A stretch of DNA of 64,000 bases from Thalassia testudinum. Its lineage: Eukaryota; Streptophyta; Magnoliopsida; Alismatales; Hydrocharitaceae. The stretch lies in NCBI GenBank assembly GCA_037157565.1, contig JAZHRO010000024.1, positions 16,684,501-16,748,500 on the forward strand, read 5' to 3'. The position numbers were made by a program, and so were the translations under genes. Of the stretch, positions 22,902 to 33,621 are shown in pieces. The notes beneath the pieces are model-generated. The model worked only from the letters and a program-made list of their open reading frames with translations. It did not search any database and had not been told where the DNA came from. How positions within the stretch are numbered: the stretch's first letter is position 1; the number at the start of each line of letters is the position of its first letter.

Positions 22902-23148
22902 GGCGTGCAGGCGTTGGATCGTCATCGGACGGCCATCTATGCTCAATCGAGATCACGTGCTATTGCACGCGCGGCATGGACGCGCGATCGTACGCGCCAG
23001 GTGGGCACAACAACGGGCGATCACGCGTCTTAAGCCGTCCGATCGTAAGATCAAACGGCTGAGATCTGAAGTACGTGGGCGTAGGCGTTGAAGAAGCGGG
23101 CAGCTGAGGAGGCTCGCGTGGGCGCGAGAGCTACGCCCACGTTGGGGG

Positions 23149-23178
23149 CTTTAGTGACGGATTTATCCGTCACTAAAG
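23149..23178 (+). promoter_or_regulatory. 13-bp inverted repeat upstream of the solo LTR 1 TATA
   Basis: ctttagtgacgga, four bases, then its exact complement. It ends about 55 bp before the TATA-like box at 23235. Confidence 0.5.
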
Positions 23179-23234
23179 ACCCCTCATTTATTATTTTAAA
23201 GTTGTAATGACCATTTTGCTCCCACTCCTTGCAA

Positions 23235-23244
23235 CTATAAAAGG
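23235..23244 (+). promoter_or_regulatory. TATA box of solo LTR 1
   Basis: ctataaaagg followed about 30 bp on by a pyrimidine-rich stretch, as at plant LTR promoters. Confidence 0.6.
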
Positions 23245-24479
23245 AGACCCCCTCCATACAAAATTTTCATCCCTTCCTTCTCCTCTCTACCTGTCCAAAG
23301 CTCAAGAGAAGCTTGTCCCACACCCGGGATTCTTCTCGCGAGATAAAGTCCAAATTTTCGTCCCCCTTCGGAAGTGGATCCCACGATGACGACGGCGTGC
23401 TGCTCCGTTCCCGTTCTGCTTCGTCCTGCTTCGTTCTCCTTCGTCCAAGCATCGTCCCGTCCGACTCGTCCTCCAAGTGACCGTCGAGGAAGATTTCTCT
23501 CTCCCTATTCTTTTTACTGCTTTCTAGTATAGATTTACTATTTTTTAGAGTAGTTCTGCTCGTCCTCCAAGCGATCGTTGAGGAGGGCATTTCTCCCTCC
23601 ATTCTTTTAATGCTTTCTAGAGTAAATTTATCACTTTCTAGTGCAATTGTTTTATGCTTTCTAGTTGTAATGAACAATCTCCTTAATGATAAATTCTCTG
23701 TTTATTCTACATCTCATTTTAATTTTTATGTGTAATATTCTCTCTCTCTTACCCTCTCTCTCTTCTATTTATTGTAAATAATTAGATAGTTTTAAATTGA
23801 ATTACTTCGTGATAAATAAAAAGAAACGCGTAGTTTTTAAATCAAACGTCCGCCTCCCTGTGTTCGACCGGGAATTTTCATTTCGGTATAAATTTTATTT
23901 GTTGAACATGAATTCTTCGCTTTCAAGCTACAACGACAGATTTTTCAAAACCAAACACATTAGCGTAACGATTCGTTACATTCAACAGCCACCTAATTTG
24001 AGTCTTTGAGATATTTTTTCTTTTTATCCTTTTAGTTGTTGTTTGACATGATATCCTCATTTTAGATTTTTGATCTAGATTTCATTTTAGATTCTTGATA
24101 ATATTGTTTGGTTTGGGTTTATTTGAAGTTTTTTATTTTATTTTCATTTTAGATTCTTGATTTAGATCTATTGTTTATGTTCATTAATGATAAACATGAA
24201 CATTTGGATTCTAATCTCTACATTTTCTTTTTTTTAAGATGTCTAATCTTTTATATTCTGAGTTATATAATAATTAAAGAATAGGAGTATTAATTATATT
24301 ATTTTTATTATATTACTTGAAGTGGTTGTATAGTTATCACATTACATATAATAAAAATTTTAATAAGCTAACTAATTATTTTATATTTTTTAAAATAAAA
24401 AAATGTAAGCCTGCATACTCATCCACATACCGCAAACTCTATGCAGTAACTCAACCGACCGCATACCGACTTCCTGAAC

Positions 24480-24733
24480 CTTGATGGAGGGACCAATTAA
24501 GGCCATTCGGGAGATTACCAAGTGTATTGCAACTTTTCTTATATATTTTGGGACTTGTCATCAATAGAGATAAGCCTTCTCTCCTTTTGGGATGAAGGCC
24601 TCCAATTAGCACCTTGTGCAAATATCCTAGGGATAATGATTCGATAGCTTTCATTGGCCTTTTATAGCTAGCCCTTTAAGTTTAAGTTGGGTGGACCAAG
24701 GCCCGATGATGGAATGTACAAGGAAGAGACTAA
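24480..24733 (+). pseudogene. L1-type LINE, segment 3
   Basis: Translation across stops gives GLVINRDKPSLLLG (24548-24590), resembling the SGLxINxxKS block after the catalytic site of plant LINEs, and a further stretch to 24733. Cut by the Tourist MITE. Confidence 0.6.
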
Positions 24734-25118
24734 GGTTGCATTTGGATGAGGTTTAGTGTTTACCCGAGGGTAAATGTCAGGATAGGGTAAGTTGTAGAGG
24801 TAGTGGTGCAAGTGGGTGGGTTAGTAAGGGGATAGATGTGATAGGTGAGTTGATGTAATTTAAATATAAAAAGAGGGTTGTAGTTATTGATTTTATATTT
24901 GATATTGAGTTTACTTGTTATTTTGATGGTAAGTGGAGTAAGTGAGGGTAAGATATGATAAGTGAGTTAATATGTCACGTATAGAGATTTTGAGGTGACG
25001 TTTCCCATAAGCCATGCTAACCCATGGCATTATTCATCCTAACTCTGCCATGTCACTATTCATCCTAACCCTACCATGTCATCTAACCCATGACTTTGAC
25101 CCATATCCAAACGCAACC
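24734..25118. mobile_element. Tourist-like MITE, 385 bp
   Basis: Inverted ends ggttgcatttggat and complement of ggttgcgtttggat (13 of 14 equal), flanked by taa at 24731-24733 and 25119-25121. TAA/TTA is the target of PIF/Harbinger elements. Non-coding. The LINE frame continues on both sides once one taa is removed. Confidence 0.85.
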
Positions 25119-25377
25119 TAAAAGTGTGGAAGATGAGATTGTTGTCCAAGGGTGAAAGGTTAATGTCACTCAAATAGGTGCTGATTGCAATCTTGATCTT
25201 CTTCATTTCTATATTTGTCATCCCAAAAAAGAGTGGAAGAGGCAAGTAGATAAGATGATTTTTTGGAAGAGGGCAAATGAGTTGGCAAAAGGGATGCAGT
25301 TGGTTAGCTGGAAGGTTATGTATCTCCAAATAAGAGAGGACTATCTGTACTTGACTTAAGGACAATGAACCAAGCCC
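25119..25377 (+). pseudogene. L1-type LINE, segment 4
   Basis: WKMRLLSKGERLMSLK near 25120-25170 (compare LLSKGGRLTLIKS), ISIFVIPKK and a FWKRANELAKGMQLVSWKVMYLQ block at 25250-25325: the region after RT in plant L1 elements. Confidence 0.75.
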
Positions 25378-25490
25378 TCTTTTTTTTTTTTTGAAAGGGA
25401 GAGAAGCGGTTATCCGGAGAATAACCACCCAGAAACTTCATTAAACCAAGGCTGAAACAGCCAAACCAGTTACAAAGTAGAGGACCAAAA
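25378..25490 (-). mobile_element. 5'-truncated LINE 3' end with poly(A)
   Basis: Read on the minus strand this is about 100 bp ending in a run of about 15 A. A short ctctt occurs on both sides (about 25376-25382 and 25491-25495), fitting a small target duplication. Interrupts the older LINE in its own family position NQALL-DEW. Confidence 0.7.
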
Positions 25491-26330
25491 CTCTTGATGA
25501 GTGGGCTTCCAAGGTAATGGGAGGTGGCACCTCTCCTGTGATGAGGGTCCTTTTTGCTTGTTTAGAAATGTTTGATTAATGTGATGCCAACTGTTATGTT
25601 GTTTTTTGAGCCTAAGTTGGGTAATGGAACTGGTTTGAGATTTTGTTCCAATAAATGAACTAGTTTAGGCCCCATGTGTATCAGAGTTCAATGCTCTTCT
25701 TGATTGCAGTTAACGTGGAGTTGTTGATGGCACTAATCAAAGGTAGGGGAAGGGGATAGATGGATGCAAACACGATAAAAAAATCTACAAAAGCTTGGCG
25801 CCAAATCAAATAAATCTTGATTTTGATTTATGCAGCACCAACAAATTAGTTTGGAAGCCACAGATGACTTCGAATGTTAAGATTTTTATATGGCTGCCTA
25901 AAAGAGGAAGACTTATGATGACTAAGGCATGTAGGAAGCTCTTTCAAGGCATGGATGAAAATTTCACATTTTGTGAGCTGGAGGAAGAATGTTACAATCA
26001 TTTGTTATTTAGGTGTCCATTTGCATGTTAAATCTGAGAAAGACTAAGCCTACACGGCTGCACATATTGACCATTCTTCCACTGCCTTATTTTGGAATAC
26101 CTTTATTAGGGGCAGAACTAGCCTTAGACTAGGGTGTTTCAGATCAAGGAGAGAGCAAAGCCTTTTGCAGTTTTATGAGTGTTGTGGCCGCATAGGAATA
26201 GAAGGGTGTTTAGAGGAGAAAACTTTTCTATAGATGGAACGGTTTTTGTTGTCTCCTCCTTGTTGTGGTTATGGGCAATCCTATGTAATTCACAAATGAT
26301 TTGTTGAATAAAATCAAAAGATAGTCACCA
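25491..26330 (+). pseudogene. L1-type LINE, segment 5 with zf-RVT domain
   Basis: 25795-26031 is open and reads LVWKPQMTSNVKIFIWLPKRGRL, then FCELEEECYNHLLFRCPFA, the Cys/His-containing zf-RVT domain at the C-terminus of plant L1 ORF2. Beyond 26035, HRNRRVFRGENFSIDGTVF continues the usual tail. Five segments together give about 2 kb of the ORF2 3' half. Confidence 0.82.
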
Positions 26331-26413
26331 AACTCGTGTGAGTATCCTCTTGCACTAAAACAAAAATCAGGCTATTCATTACCATTAGAGAAGTGTTAGG
26401 AAAGTGGAGACTG

Positions 26414-26573
26414 TTGAGTATTAGAATTAGTTAGTTATGAGTCATATTATGATTAAATTTGAGTATATTAAATTAAGTTTGAGAGTTCCTAGTTCTTTTC
26501 CTATTATTGTTTGTCAGTTTCTGTTCATGTTGGGTCTCTTATATAATTTTTTTAAGATTATTTTCTCCAACAA
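26414..26573 (+). repeat. possible small copia solo LTR
   Basis: Starts tgttgagtattagaattag and ends ttctccaaca with a TATA-like ttatataa near 26540. No target duplication is evident, so the call is weak. Confidence 0.25.
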
Positions 26574-26574
26574 T

Positions 26575-27895
26575 TACTAAATTGATGTGTGGAATTTTTT
26601 CGTGTGAAGGTTTCTCAATAAAGGTATTAAATTGATGAGCCATACGATGAAATTTTGGAAGAGAATAATTGAAAGAAAGGTGAAGTAAGTCTGCGTAGTA
26701 ACAGAAAATTAGTTTGATTTTATGCCAAGCCAGTCTACTATTAAGGCAATACATCTATTAAGACGTATGATGGAAACCTACAAAGTCAAAAAGAAGGATT
26801 TACACATGATTTTTATTGATTTGGAGAAGGCCTATGATTCTATCCCAAGGAATATCTTGTGGAGAATTTTGAAAAAAAGACAGATACAATTTTTATATAT
26901 CAACCTCAGATATGTACTAAGGAGCTACAGCTTGTGTAAGGACTAAGGATAATATGACAAACTACTTTGATATTACCATTGGTTTGCATCAAGGATCAGC
27001 TTTAAGCCCTTATCTCTTTGCCTTGGTCATGGATGAGTTGATGAAACATATCCAAGTTGAGGTGTCATGGTGTGTGCTTTTTGTTGATGACATTGTGTTG
27101 GTTGATGAGACAAGAGGTGGAATGAACAGAAAACTTGAACTTTGAAAGGAAGCCCTGGAAGCTAAATGAGTACGCCTAAGCAAGACAAAGACTGAGTATA
27201 TGGAATGTAAGTTTAGTAGTAGAGGCAACAATGAAGGGATGGATATAAAAATTGGAAAAGAGTACATTCCAATGAAAGATGTTTTAAGTACTTGGGATCC
27301 ATTTTCCAATAAAATGGTGGAATTGATGAAGATGTTATACAAAGAATTAATGCAAGGTGGTTGAAATGGAGAGGCGCATCTGGTATTCTCCGTGATAAGA
27401 GGATTCCTTTAAAAGTCAAAGAAAAGTATTATCGAGCTGCGGTAAGACCAACCATGCTGTATGGTTCTGAATGTTGAGCTATCAACTATAGGCAGGTGCA
27501 GAAGATGTCTGTGGCAGAAATGAAAATATTAAGATGGATGTGTGGTTATACAAGAAAGAACCATATTTTAAATGAGATTATTCAAGAAAATGTTAGGTTG
27601 GCACCGATAGAAGATAAAATAAGAGAGACACGCCTAAGATAGTTTGGACATTTGCAAAGCAGGCCATTAGATGCTCCAGTCAGGAGATGCGAGAAGTTGG
27701 AAGCTGAACCTGTTAAGAGGGGGCAAGGAAGACCAAACAAGTATTGGAAGGAAACTATTAAGTATGACCTCAATTACTTTAATTTAAATCCTAAAATGAC
27801 TTAAAATCGATCTGTGTGGAGGCAAATAATCCATATAGCTGACCCTACTTAGTACGGGAAAGGATTTGGTTGTTATTGTTTCTTTTGAGAAAGAG
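26575..27895 (+). pseudogene. RTE-clade LINE, 5'-truncated
   Basis: Characteristic plant RTE RT blocks in order: FMPSQSTIKAIHLLRRMME, KKKDLHMIFIDLEKAYDSI, ITIGLHQGSALSPYLFALVM, CVLFVDDIVLVDETR with both catalytic Asp at 27079-27090, KTKTEYMECKFS, then the RR-RT C-terminus (YGSECW-like, ETRLRxFGHLQSRP, KRGQGRPNKYW). Several stops and a few frameshifts. It ends near 27885 with ttggttgttattgttt, as RTE elements end in TTG-type repeats. Endonuclease and early RT are missing. Confidence 0.88.
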
Positions 27896-28926
27896 AATTT
27901 GTTGTTGGAGAGAAATAGCATGAATTGGTCATGTAACCATCCTCACCTTGACGAACTAATGCTTCATCCCTAATGTTGTTGCTAGCATTCTTGGCTTCAC
28001 TATGGTGTCCAAAAGCCACTAGTGACACTTCACAACCATCTTAGTCATATTGGTCTGCATCACTCTCATTCATGAATGGAGTCTTTGCTACAAAGATAGG
28101 CAATCGCTACATGAAAACAACTTAAAGAAACTTCATGGAGAAGATATTGTGCAAGTGCAATATCAGGCAAACAGGAATGGTGAATCCAAGCTACCTTATT
28201 CCCACGTGGACAAACATATCTCAGCTAAAATTGCCAATTGTGCAATTTAAGAAAAAAAAATGCATGCATGGTCAAACATTTTGCTGACATAGGTACATTG
28301 AAGTGCCATAGAAGCAAGTATCTTACTAGCAATGCTCAGGTTCAATGTCCATCAAGAAAAACTTGTAGATAAAATGCCGATTGGCTGGATAGTGTGGTGA
28401 ATTTAAGAAGATGGAATGCAAAGAAATGACTATTTTATTGAGTAGCACAACCAAATAATAGCGTTCAACCATTGACACATAAGGAGCTTTGAGCCGGATG
28501 TGAAATCATGTAAGAAACAATGTATATGTAGAATGAGCAATAAGGAACAAGCTCGCATGCTACCAAATTAAAATCAAGCATTTTCCATGTTAAGTGATGA
28601 TATGGCACCATTAGAAGGAAAAACAAGGAAGAGGCAATTGAGATAGTTCGAAATCAAATAAGATAATCAGGAAGAACATGTACAAGTTCAACAATGTGCA
28701 CAGAAAAGAGAGAAAGTAAGAGGAAAGAAGGGTCTGTAAAGGAAACTATAAAACAACATAATCTCTTTTGGAGTTAAATATGAATCTGATCAAAGACAGA
28801 TCACAATGATGACCTGCCTGTGTAACCAAGTCCACTTTGTGCAAGAAAAGGTTTAGTTTTGATTTTATTTGTTTGATAAACGTCATTAAAGAACTTTGTT
28901 TTTTGAGAATGCATTTAGGAACTCAC
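27896..28926. other. unassigned; presumptive intron 3 of the HD-domain gene
   Basis: AT-rich, no convincing frame, repeat or domain. If the gene at its right is intact this belongs to intron 3. I searched it on the minus strand for the next expected block (HLVYPGAVHSRFEHS) and did not see it. Confidence 0.5.
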
Positions 28927-28949
28927 CAAGTTGCTTTAGGTCTCGCAGC
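28927..28949 (-). CDS. exon 3 of the SAMHD1-like gene (23 nt)
   Basis: Acceptor TTATTTTTCAG, exon completing R and encoding LRDLKQL plus one base, donor GTGAGT. The 105-bp intron 2 (28950-29054) separates it from exon 2. A microexon that ORF callers would miss. Confidence 0.83.
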
Positions 28950-31900
28950 CTGAAAAATAAAATAAATTATATGACTAAAATATGTGTAAAAGTAAAATCC
29001 ACATAAACAAAGGGAAAAACTTGAACATTTCAATGTTATTCTCTAGAAGTTCACCTCTGGAATTGTTCTGTGTCAATAAACTTCAGAGATAGCTGCAACA
29101 ATTGAAAGAAAAGGATCAGAAGATGCATGCACCATACACATATTTGACCTGAACGAGAACAAGACTATGGAATATCTTAACCACTACTCATACGGTTAAG
29201 TAACACAAACACTTCATGAGTGAATGCAGGTTGTAATCAAAGCTCCTGCAACTATTATCATCTCTCGTAGCTATTATCTAGTTAATATACTGAAGCCAAC
29301 AAAGGGGAAATGAAATATAACCATGAAATGTGTAACTAATCTAAACTTTGTACGTGCAATGCATAGCTCAATAGCTCTTTGTGTATGTAAAAACAAGAAG
29401 TCACTTCTTATTTTCTTTTACACTAACATTTTAGCGCAACTATGGTTCAATCATTTACCTTTTACCAGTTCACTTTAGGTTCAGGTGAACATAAATTGAT
29501 ATCCATTTTCCTAGGAAACAAAAATTCAATGTATTGAAGCAGAATTTTCCCGAGAACAGTTTCAAAACCTGGTCAATCTTCAATCAGACATAATTCCAAA
29601 CCGACACGAGAATTTGACAAGTCATCTAACTTCTGTTAAACCCATAACTACACTTATTAGAAGAATATGGTTCCAGTTCCAACAACCTATTTGTGTGAAA
29701 TCAAACAATCTACGAGACCATTTGCAGGCTACTAAGGTCTTCTCGATGTTTCCCGTGTATTCCCCTTATTATACACCATAAAAAGGCCAACCACATTATG
29801 TGAACAATCTATGTCCACATATTCATCGGCACATATGACAACAAAAACTATATAAGTATTACCGTTGCCACATCCACAATAAAAAATGTCACGTTCTTAA
29901 TCGACAGGAACCCTTTATAAACAAACACATGGCATCACCTTCTTTGTCCCAACTGATGGAGTCCAACCACCTCTTGTATAAACAAACACATGGCATCACC
30001 TTCTTTGTCCCAACTGGTGGAGTCCACATGCAATTTATTTTTATAGTCACCCATCTGCCCCACCAATCACCACCACAATACAACAGAGAAAACAAATTCC
30101 GTAGGAGCATTTTTCTGCATTCATTGCTGACTGCATGAGGAGAACAGGTGTACAAAGAAACCACTTAACTCCTTAATCAAATAAAATTCAAGCATCACCA
30201 AGCGAAAACAGAATTTGCCAAAATTTCACCAAAATTACTTGAAATACATACAAGTTCATTAGATCAGCCCATGCCTATGAACAACCAGTCAGATGCCCCC
30301 AATTCGACAGAAGAACCTCTGGATATGCACAGAGACGAGCAATCTAGACTGAACTCAACACTCCAACACGGAAATCAATCCGTTATCCAAGCAAGCATTA
30401 AATTCCTAGCAAACGGAAGATAAAACACACCAAAGACCTCAAATAACTTCAACCTCGCAGGAATCATGTAGAAAACAACATGTCACTAGTGATTGGGAAA
30501 TCGATCATTCCATAAGATATCAACAGAACCGTGCCAAGCACAGCCGGCATTCAAATCATCCAAGCCAGCATCCCAAAAGATGTTATTATCTTCTTATTCC
30601 ATACTTTTTTAAAATTTTTATTTCTTATTCCGTACTAAAAGAATAACATTAGGCTCATTGAAACATATCTTGATATATCAACGATATATCGGCAATATAT
30701 CCGTATCCTCAACATGACTCATATCGATATCATGGGAATATCTTTTTTACAAGATATCGATGATATCTAACCCATACCAATGAGTCTTGATCGACATCCC
30801 TAAATATGAGGGGATATCAATGTGGTTGATAGGGATCTCACAAAAATATCTTTCAAGCAACAAAAGAGATGTCACGACATATGTGCGATATGTCACCGAT
30901 ATGTCGATATCGCCAACAATATCTGTGTCGACATTGCCAAAATATCTTTTTTCCAGGATGTCAGAAGAAATATTGCCCATGTCGATGTGTGTCCGCGATA
31001 TATTATCAAAACTAAAGTACATATGTGCAATTTCTCCTAAATATTGCTAATCTCTGATGACACCGGATGATACCTCTACAGCTGCTCTATAGTCTCCTCT
31101 TTTTTTGCTTCCTCTTCTCTCCTCTCCTTCATTCTCTATTGCTGTCTACTGTGAGTGTTCATTGATCCGTTCGCCTCGATTATTGGGTGATTTGGAATCC
31201 TTATTCATCTCTCAACAAGGTAATCACCTTAATATTATCATTTTTTTGCATCATTAAACCTAAATCACCTCGATTTAACCTCGGTTACTATTAATATCGA
31301 ATTTAAATCTTGTATTACACTTTATTATTGTATAAATTGATGTAGTCTACATATTATTTAAGCAAGATCCCTAATTAATCCCCAATTTAGTAATAATTTG
31401 CGGCCTAAATCACTAAGATTTAACACATTTCTATTATAATTTTATTCAAAATTTATGATTTTCATCTTTTAGGTATTTCTTCGTACATGTATTATTCATT
31501 AAAATGTTAATTTTCATCAAATTTGTAACATTTTACATCATTTTAGATCTTTTTTAGCAATTTTTCCAAAATTCACCAATATCGACGAAACAATCCCGAC
31601 ATATCTCATTTTTAACTTGTTGATACAACATTAATATCGACATTTAAAACTAGGCTCCAGGAAATTCGATCATTTCATAAGAACTTAAGAAAGTCGTGGG
31701 AGTCGCTCCATTATTCTAATCCTCGAAGTAACCGTCATCGGACATATCTTACAACTCAAACACTCCTCTGCCACTATCTCAACCAGAGAACAACTCAGAT
31801 TCTAACGATCGGGAACTAAACAAATAGGAAGCATCAGGAAAACATCGCCGCGCGCGCGTCTGAAGCAACACTTTGATGCCTCGCAGCATCGGATGGACGC

Positions 31901-32090
31901 GAACACGTAGGAAGCCGAGAGAGAGACGTAATCAGATCGGTGGGACCCGGAAGGGAGGTACCTTATCGAGGTAGATGTTGCCGTGGACGTTATCGTAGAC
32001 CTGCTTCGACAAGCGCCGGTCGTGCGAGGCCTTGTGGTGGAGCTGCCGCGGCAGAGAAGGCGCGAGGTCCTCACCGCAGCACTCTCCCAT
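28927..32090 (-). CDS. SAMHD1-like HD-domain dNTP triphosphohydrolase, first three exons
   Basis: Three minus-strand exons (32090-31962, 29092-29055, 28949-28927) join in one phase into 63 complete codons. Residues 28-42 read SKQVYDNVHGNIYLD. After the first junction the sequence runs through FIDTEQFQRLRDLKQLG. This matches my memory of the N-terminal edge of the SAMHD1 HD domain in plants and animals. The animal enzyme splits dNTPs to nucleoside and triphosphate; plant members are less studied. All boundaries are GT/AG. Start ATG at 32090 has an in-frame stop nine codon-steps or fewer upstream. The metal-binding His/Asp residues would lie in later exons, which I could not find, so this may be a truncated gene. 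Confidence 0.82.
29055..29092 (-). CDS. exon 2 of the SAMHD1-like gene (38 nt)
   Basis: Acceptor TTGTTGCAG, exon encoding LSLKFIDTEQFQ plus two bases, donor GTGAAC. Phase 0 in, phase 2 out. Confidence 0.85.
29916..30026. repeat. 50-bp direct repeat, 61-bp period
   Basis: 29916-29965 and 29977-30026 (both start tataaacaaacacatggc) differ at one base. Two copies only, inside intron 1. Confidence 0.85.
30658..31650 (+). mobile_element. hAT-like deletion derivative B in intron 1
   Basis: Flanked by taggctca (30650-30657) and taggctcc (31651-31658), an 8-bp hAT-type duplication with one mismatch. Ends and the right 220 bp match derivative A. Subterminal atatcgatat-type motifs are abundant (30670-31010). 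The middle (31080-31225) is pyrimidine-rich followed by a possible exon and a caacaag/gtaatc donor, perhaps the 5' leader of the parental transposase gene. Confidence 0.72.
31962..32090 (-). CDS. exon 1 of the SAMHD1-like gene
   Basis: 129 nt, 43 codons, MGECCGEDLAPSL at the start and NVHGNIYLDK at the end, then donor GTACCT. Context gaggcgATGGG is acceptable for plants, and TAG lies in frame three codons upstream, so no longer N-terminus is possible without another exon. GC-rich, unlike the surrounding intron. Confidence 0.85.
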
Positions 32091-32211
32091 CGCCTCTCTC
32101 TATGTCCTCCTTCTGTCCGCTCTCTTGGCAGCGGGGGAGGAGGGAGGGGAGTGAGACGGGGGAGAAGGCTTTGGTGGCGAGAAGAGGTAGCGTGGATGGG
32201 AGCGTGGTGGG

Positions 32212-32221
32212 GTATAAATAG
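32212..32221 (-). promoter_or_regulatory. probable core promoter of the SAMHD1-like gene
   Basis: The minus strand reads CTATTTATAC about 125 bp before the ATG, followed by a pyrimidine-rich leader (32105-32185). A plausible TATA variant; TATAAATA itself reads on the plus strand, so direction is uncertain. Confidence 0.45.
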
Positions 32222-32224
32222 GCC

Positions 32225-33389
32225 GCATGTGGCAGAGGGTGTCCGGTGCCTGGTGGTGAAGCGAAAGCGGCACGTCAGGCTAATCCTCTGCGTAACGCTT
32301 CTTGGTTTGGTTCTGCCGTGTGGAATGGGGAGGCGAGGAAAGAGGGATATCCCGGAAATAGGGACAAATGTATGGGCTCGTGGGGGAGGGGACGAAGCGG
32401 ATCCCACGGCTGTCCGCACACAATCGGACTGTGACATCGAAGGATTACGCGAGAAAATTATTAGAATTAATTTTGAAGTTAAAAAATATAATTTGTTTCA
32501 CTTTATTAATTAATATCAATATCAGATTATTTACTACATTATATAAACTTTATTATATAATAAAATATATGTACTTCGACATAATATATATATTAAAATA
32601 TATTCATTATATCACATCAATTTACTCACATCTATATCATAATATTAAAAAATTATCCACCAACGTCATATCACACTCCTAATCACTTTATCTCACTACT
32701 TATTCTTATAGCACCAACAAAATACTTCTTAACTTATTCCTACAGTACTTTATCACAATATAACTTTTATTCTCCTGTCAAATGCACGTGAAGCAGGAGA
32801 GTAACAATGGGAACCACATGAGAATAAAAATAGTATAGAGAAATTGGTAATGCACAAAGGAAAATACGGCTAAATGTATGCTCATAATTTTTCAAGGATG
32901 TTTACACGTTCATCGAAGTAGCATGTGATGCTCTATTTGCCTCACGTGACCTTTTATGGTTGAGTTTTAAGTGATTTTTTCGTGTAGAAATGTGATCTTT
33001 ATTAATGTTATTTCTTGACAGCACAAACCTACGGAACACATACTTGCTCGGACAGCACAAACCTTATAAAGCACCTACAAACACATACTCATACTAACAA
33101 AAACGTGCCCTTCCCCCTTTTAAGCACCTTCTAAAACTTAGAAGACATGCACGGTACAGCACATATCCTACAAGAATGCCTTACCACCTAAGTGTGGTAG
33201 GACCTCGTTCATCATATACCCTCTTCCTGTAGAACAATACATCTCCCTAAATAAGATGAGATATGTATTAGCAAGAACTCATGACACCGCAGGAGCCTTG
33301 AATTTAGCCAAACTTGGTCAGTGCTCCAGTAAGAAATCGATTGTTGGCATGCATGTATGTTTGTGAATTGAGTTTTTTGTGTGAGTAAT
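32225..33389. other. upstream intergenic DNA
   Basis: 32225-32455 is GC-rich flanking promoter sequence. 32456-32660 is about 80% A+T. 32660-32800 has CACTT/TATC-rich short repeats of MITE character without clear ends. 33000-33389 shows no recognisable gene. Confidence 0.5.
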
Positions 33390-33621
33390 TTCTTATGACT
33401 ATCCAGTGCTCTTCATTTGTTGCTTGTGGGCAAATTTGTATGCTGTATTTAGGTAATTCCTTAAACCCTTAGAGGCTTAACTTAAATTGTTCCACCTCTA
33501 ATTTAGGATGGACCTGTATCTAATCTTAGTTGGACTTTACGTTGACTGGGTACCGGTTCTGTATATCAATACCGGTACTCATTACATACTATTGTGGGTT
33601 CCATATTGCATGGGTACCGGT
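33390..33621. repeat. 232-bp direct repeat, left copy
   Basis: By eye identical to 35342-35573. It holds 54 bp of DNA flanking copia-3 and the first 178 bp of the copia-3 LTR. Confidence 0.9.

Larger units (their letters stand above)
22256..23987 (+). mobile_element. solo LTR 1 (Tat/Ogre-like gypsy)
   Basis: 1,732 bp from tgatgtaaat to attcaaca, flanked by perfect pentamers gccac (22251-22255 and 23988-23992). No internal region or second LTR. TATA-like ctataaaagg at 23235-23244. Near the 3' end it has ctccctgtgttcgaccggg (23852-23870), a motif I associate with Tat/Athila-type LTRs. Probably left by recombination between the two LTRs of a full element. Confidence 0.85.
22088..24479. mobile_element. 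terminal-inverted-repeat DNA element carrying a solo LTR
   Basis: Begins gttcaggaagtcggt and ends with its exact complement. Similar 12-base sequences flank it: cttcgtggaggg at 22072-22083 and cttgatggaggg at 24480-24491 (10 of 12 equal), compatible with a long MULE-type target duplication plus four extra bases on the left. Subterminal ggtcgagtaggc-like motifs can fold back on the segment near 22200-22240. Without the solo LTR it is about 650 bp and non-coding. Superfamily is my inference. Confidence 0.6.
29093..31961 (-). other. intron 1 of the SAMHD1-like gene
   Basis: 2,869 bp with donor GTACCT and acceptor TTGTTGCAG. Holds a 50-bp direct repeat and a hAT derivative. No other coding signal seen. 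Confidence 0.75.

Noticed and set aside
28800..28870. exon 4 of the SAMHD1-like gene (sequence resembling CTTGGTTACACA on the minus strand)
   Set aside because: A stop follows after a few codons, no proper acceptor, and no match to the expected YPGA-HSRFEHS block.
31802..32437. 211-codon minus-strand frame as the host gene
   Set aside because: It overlaps exon 1 but in another phase. The phase with NVHGNIYLDK and spliced exons has family similarity, while this frame is Ser/Arg/Pro-rich without any.
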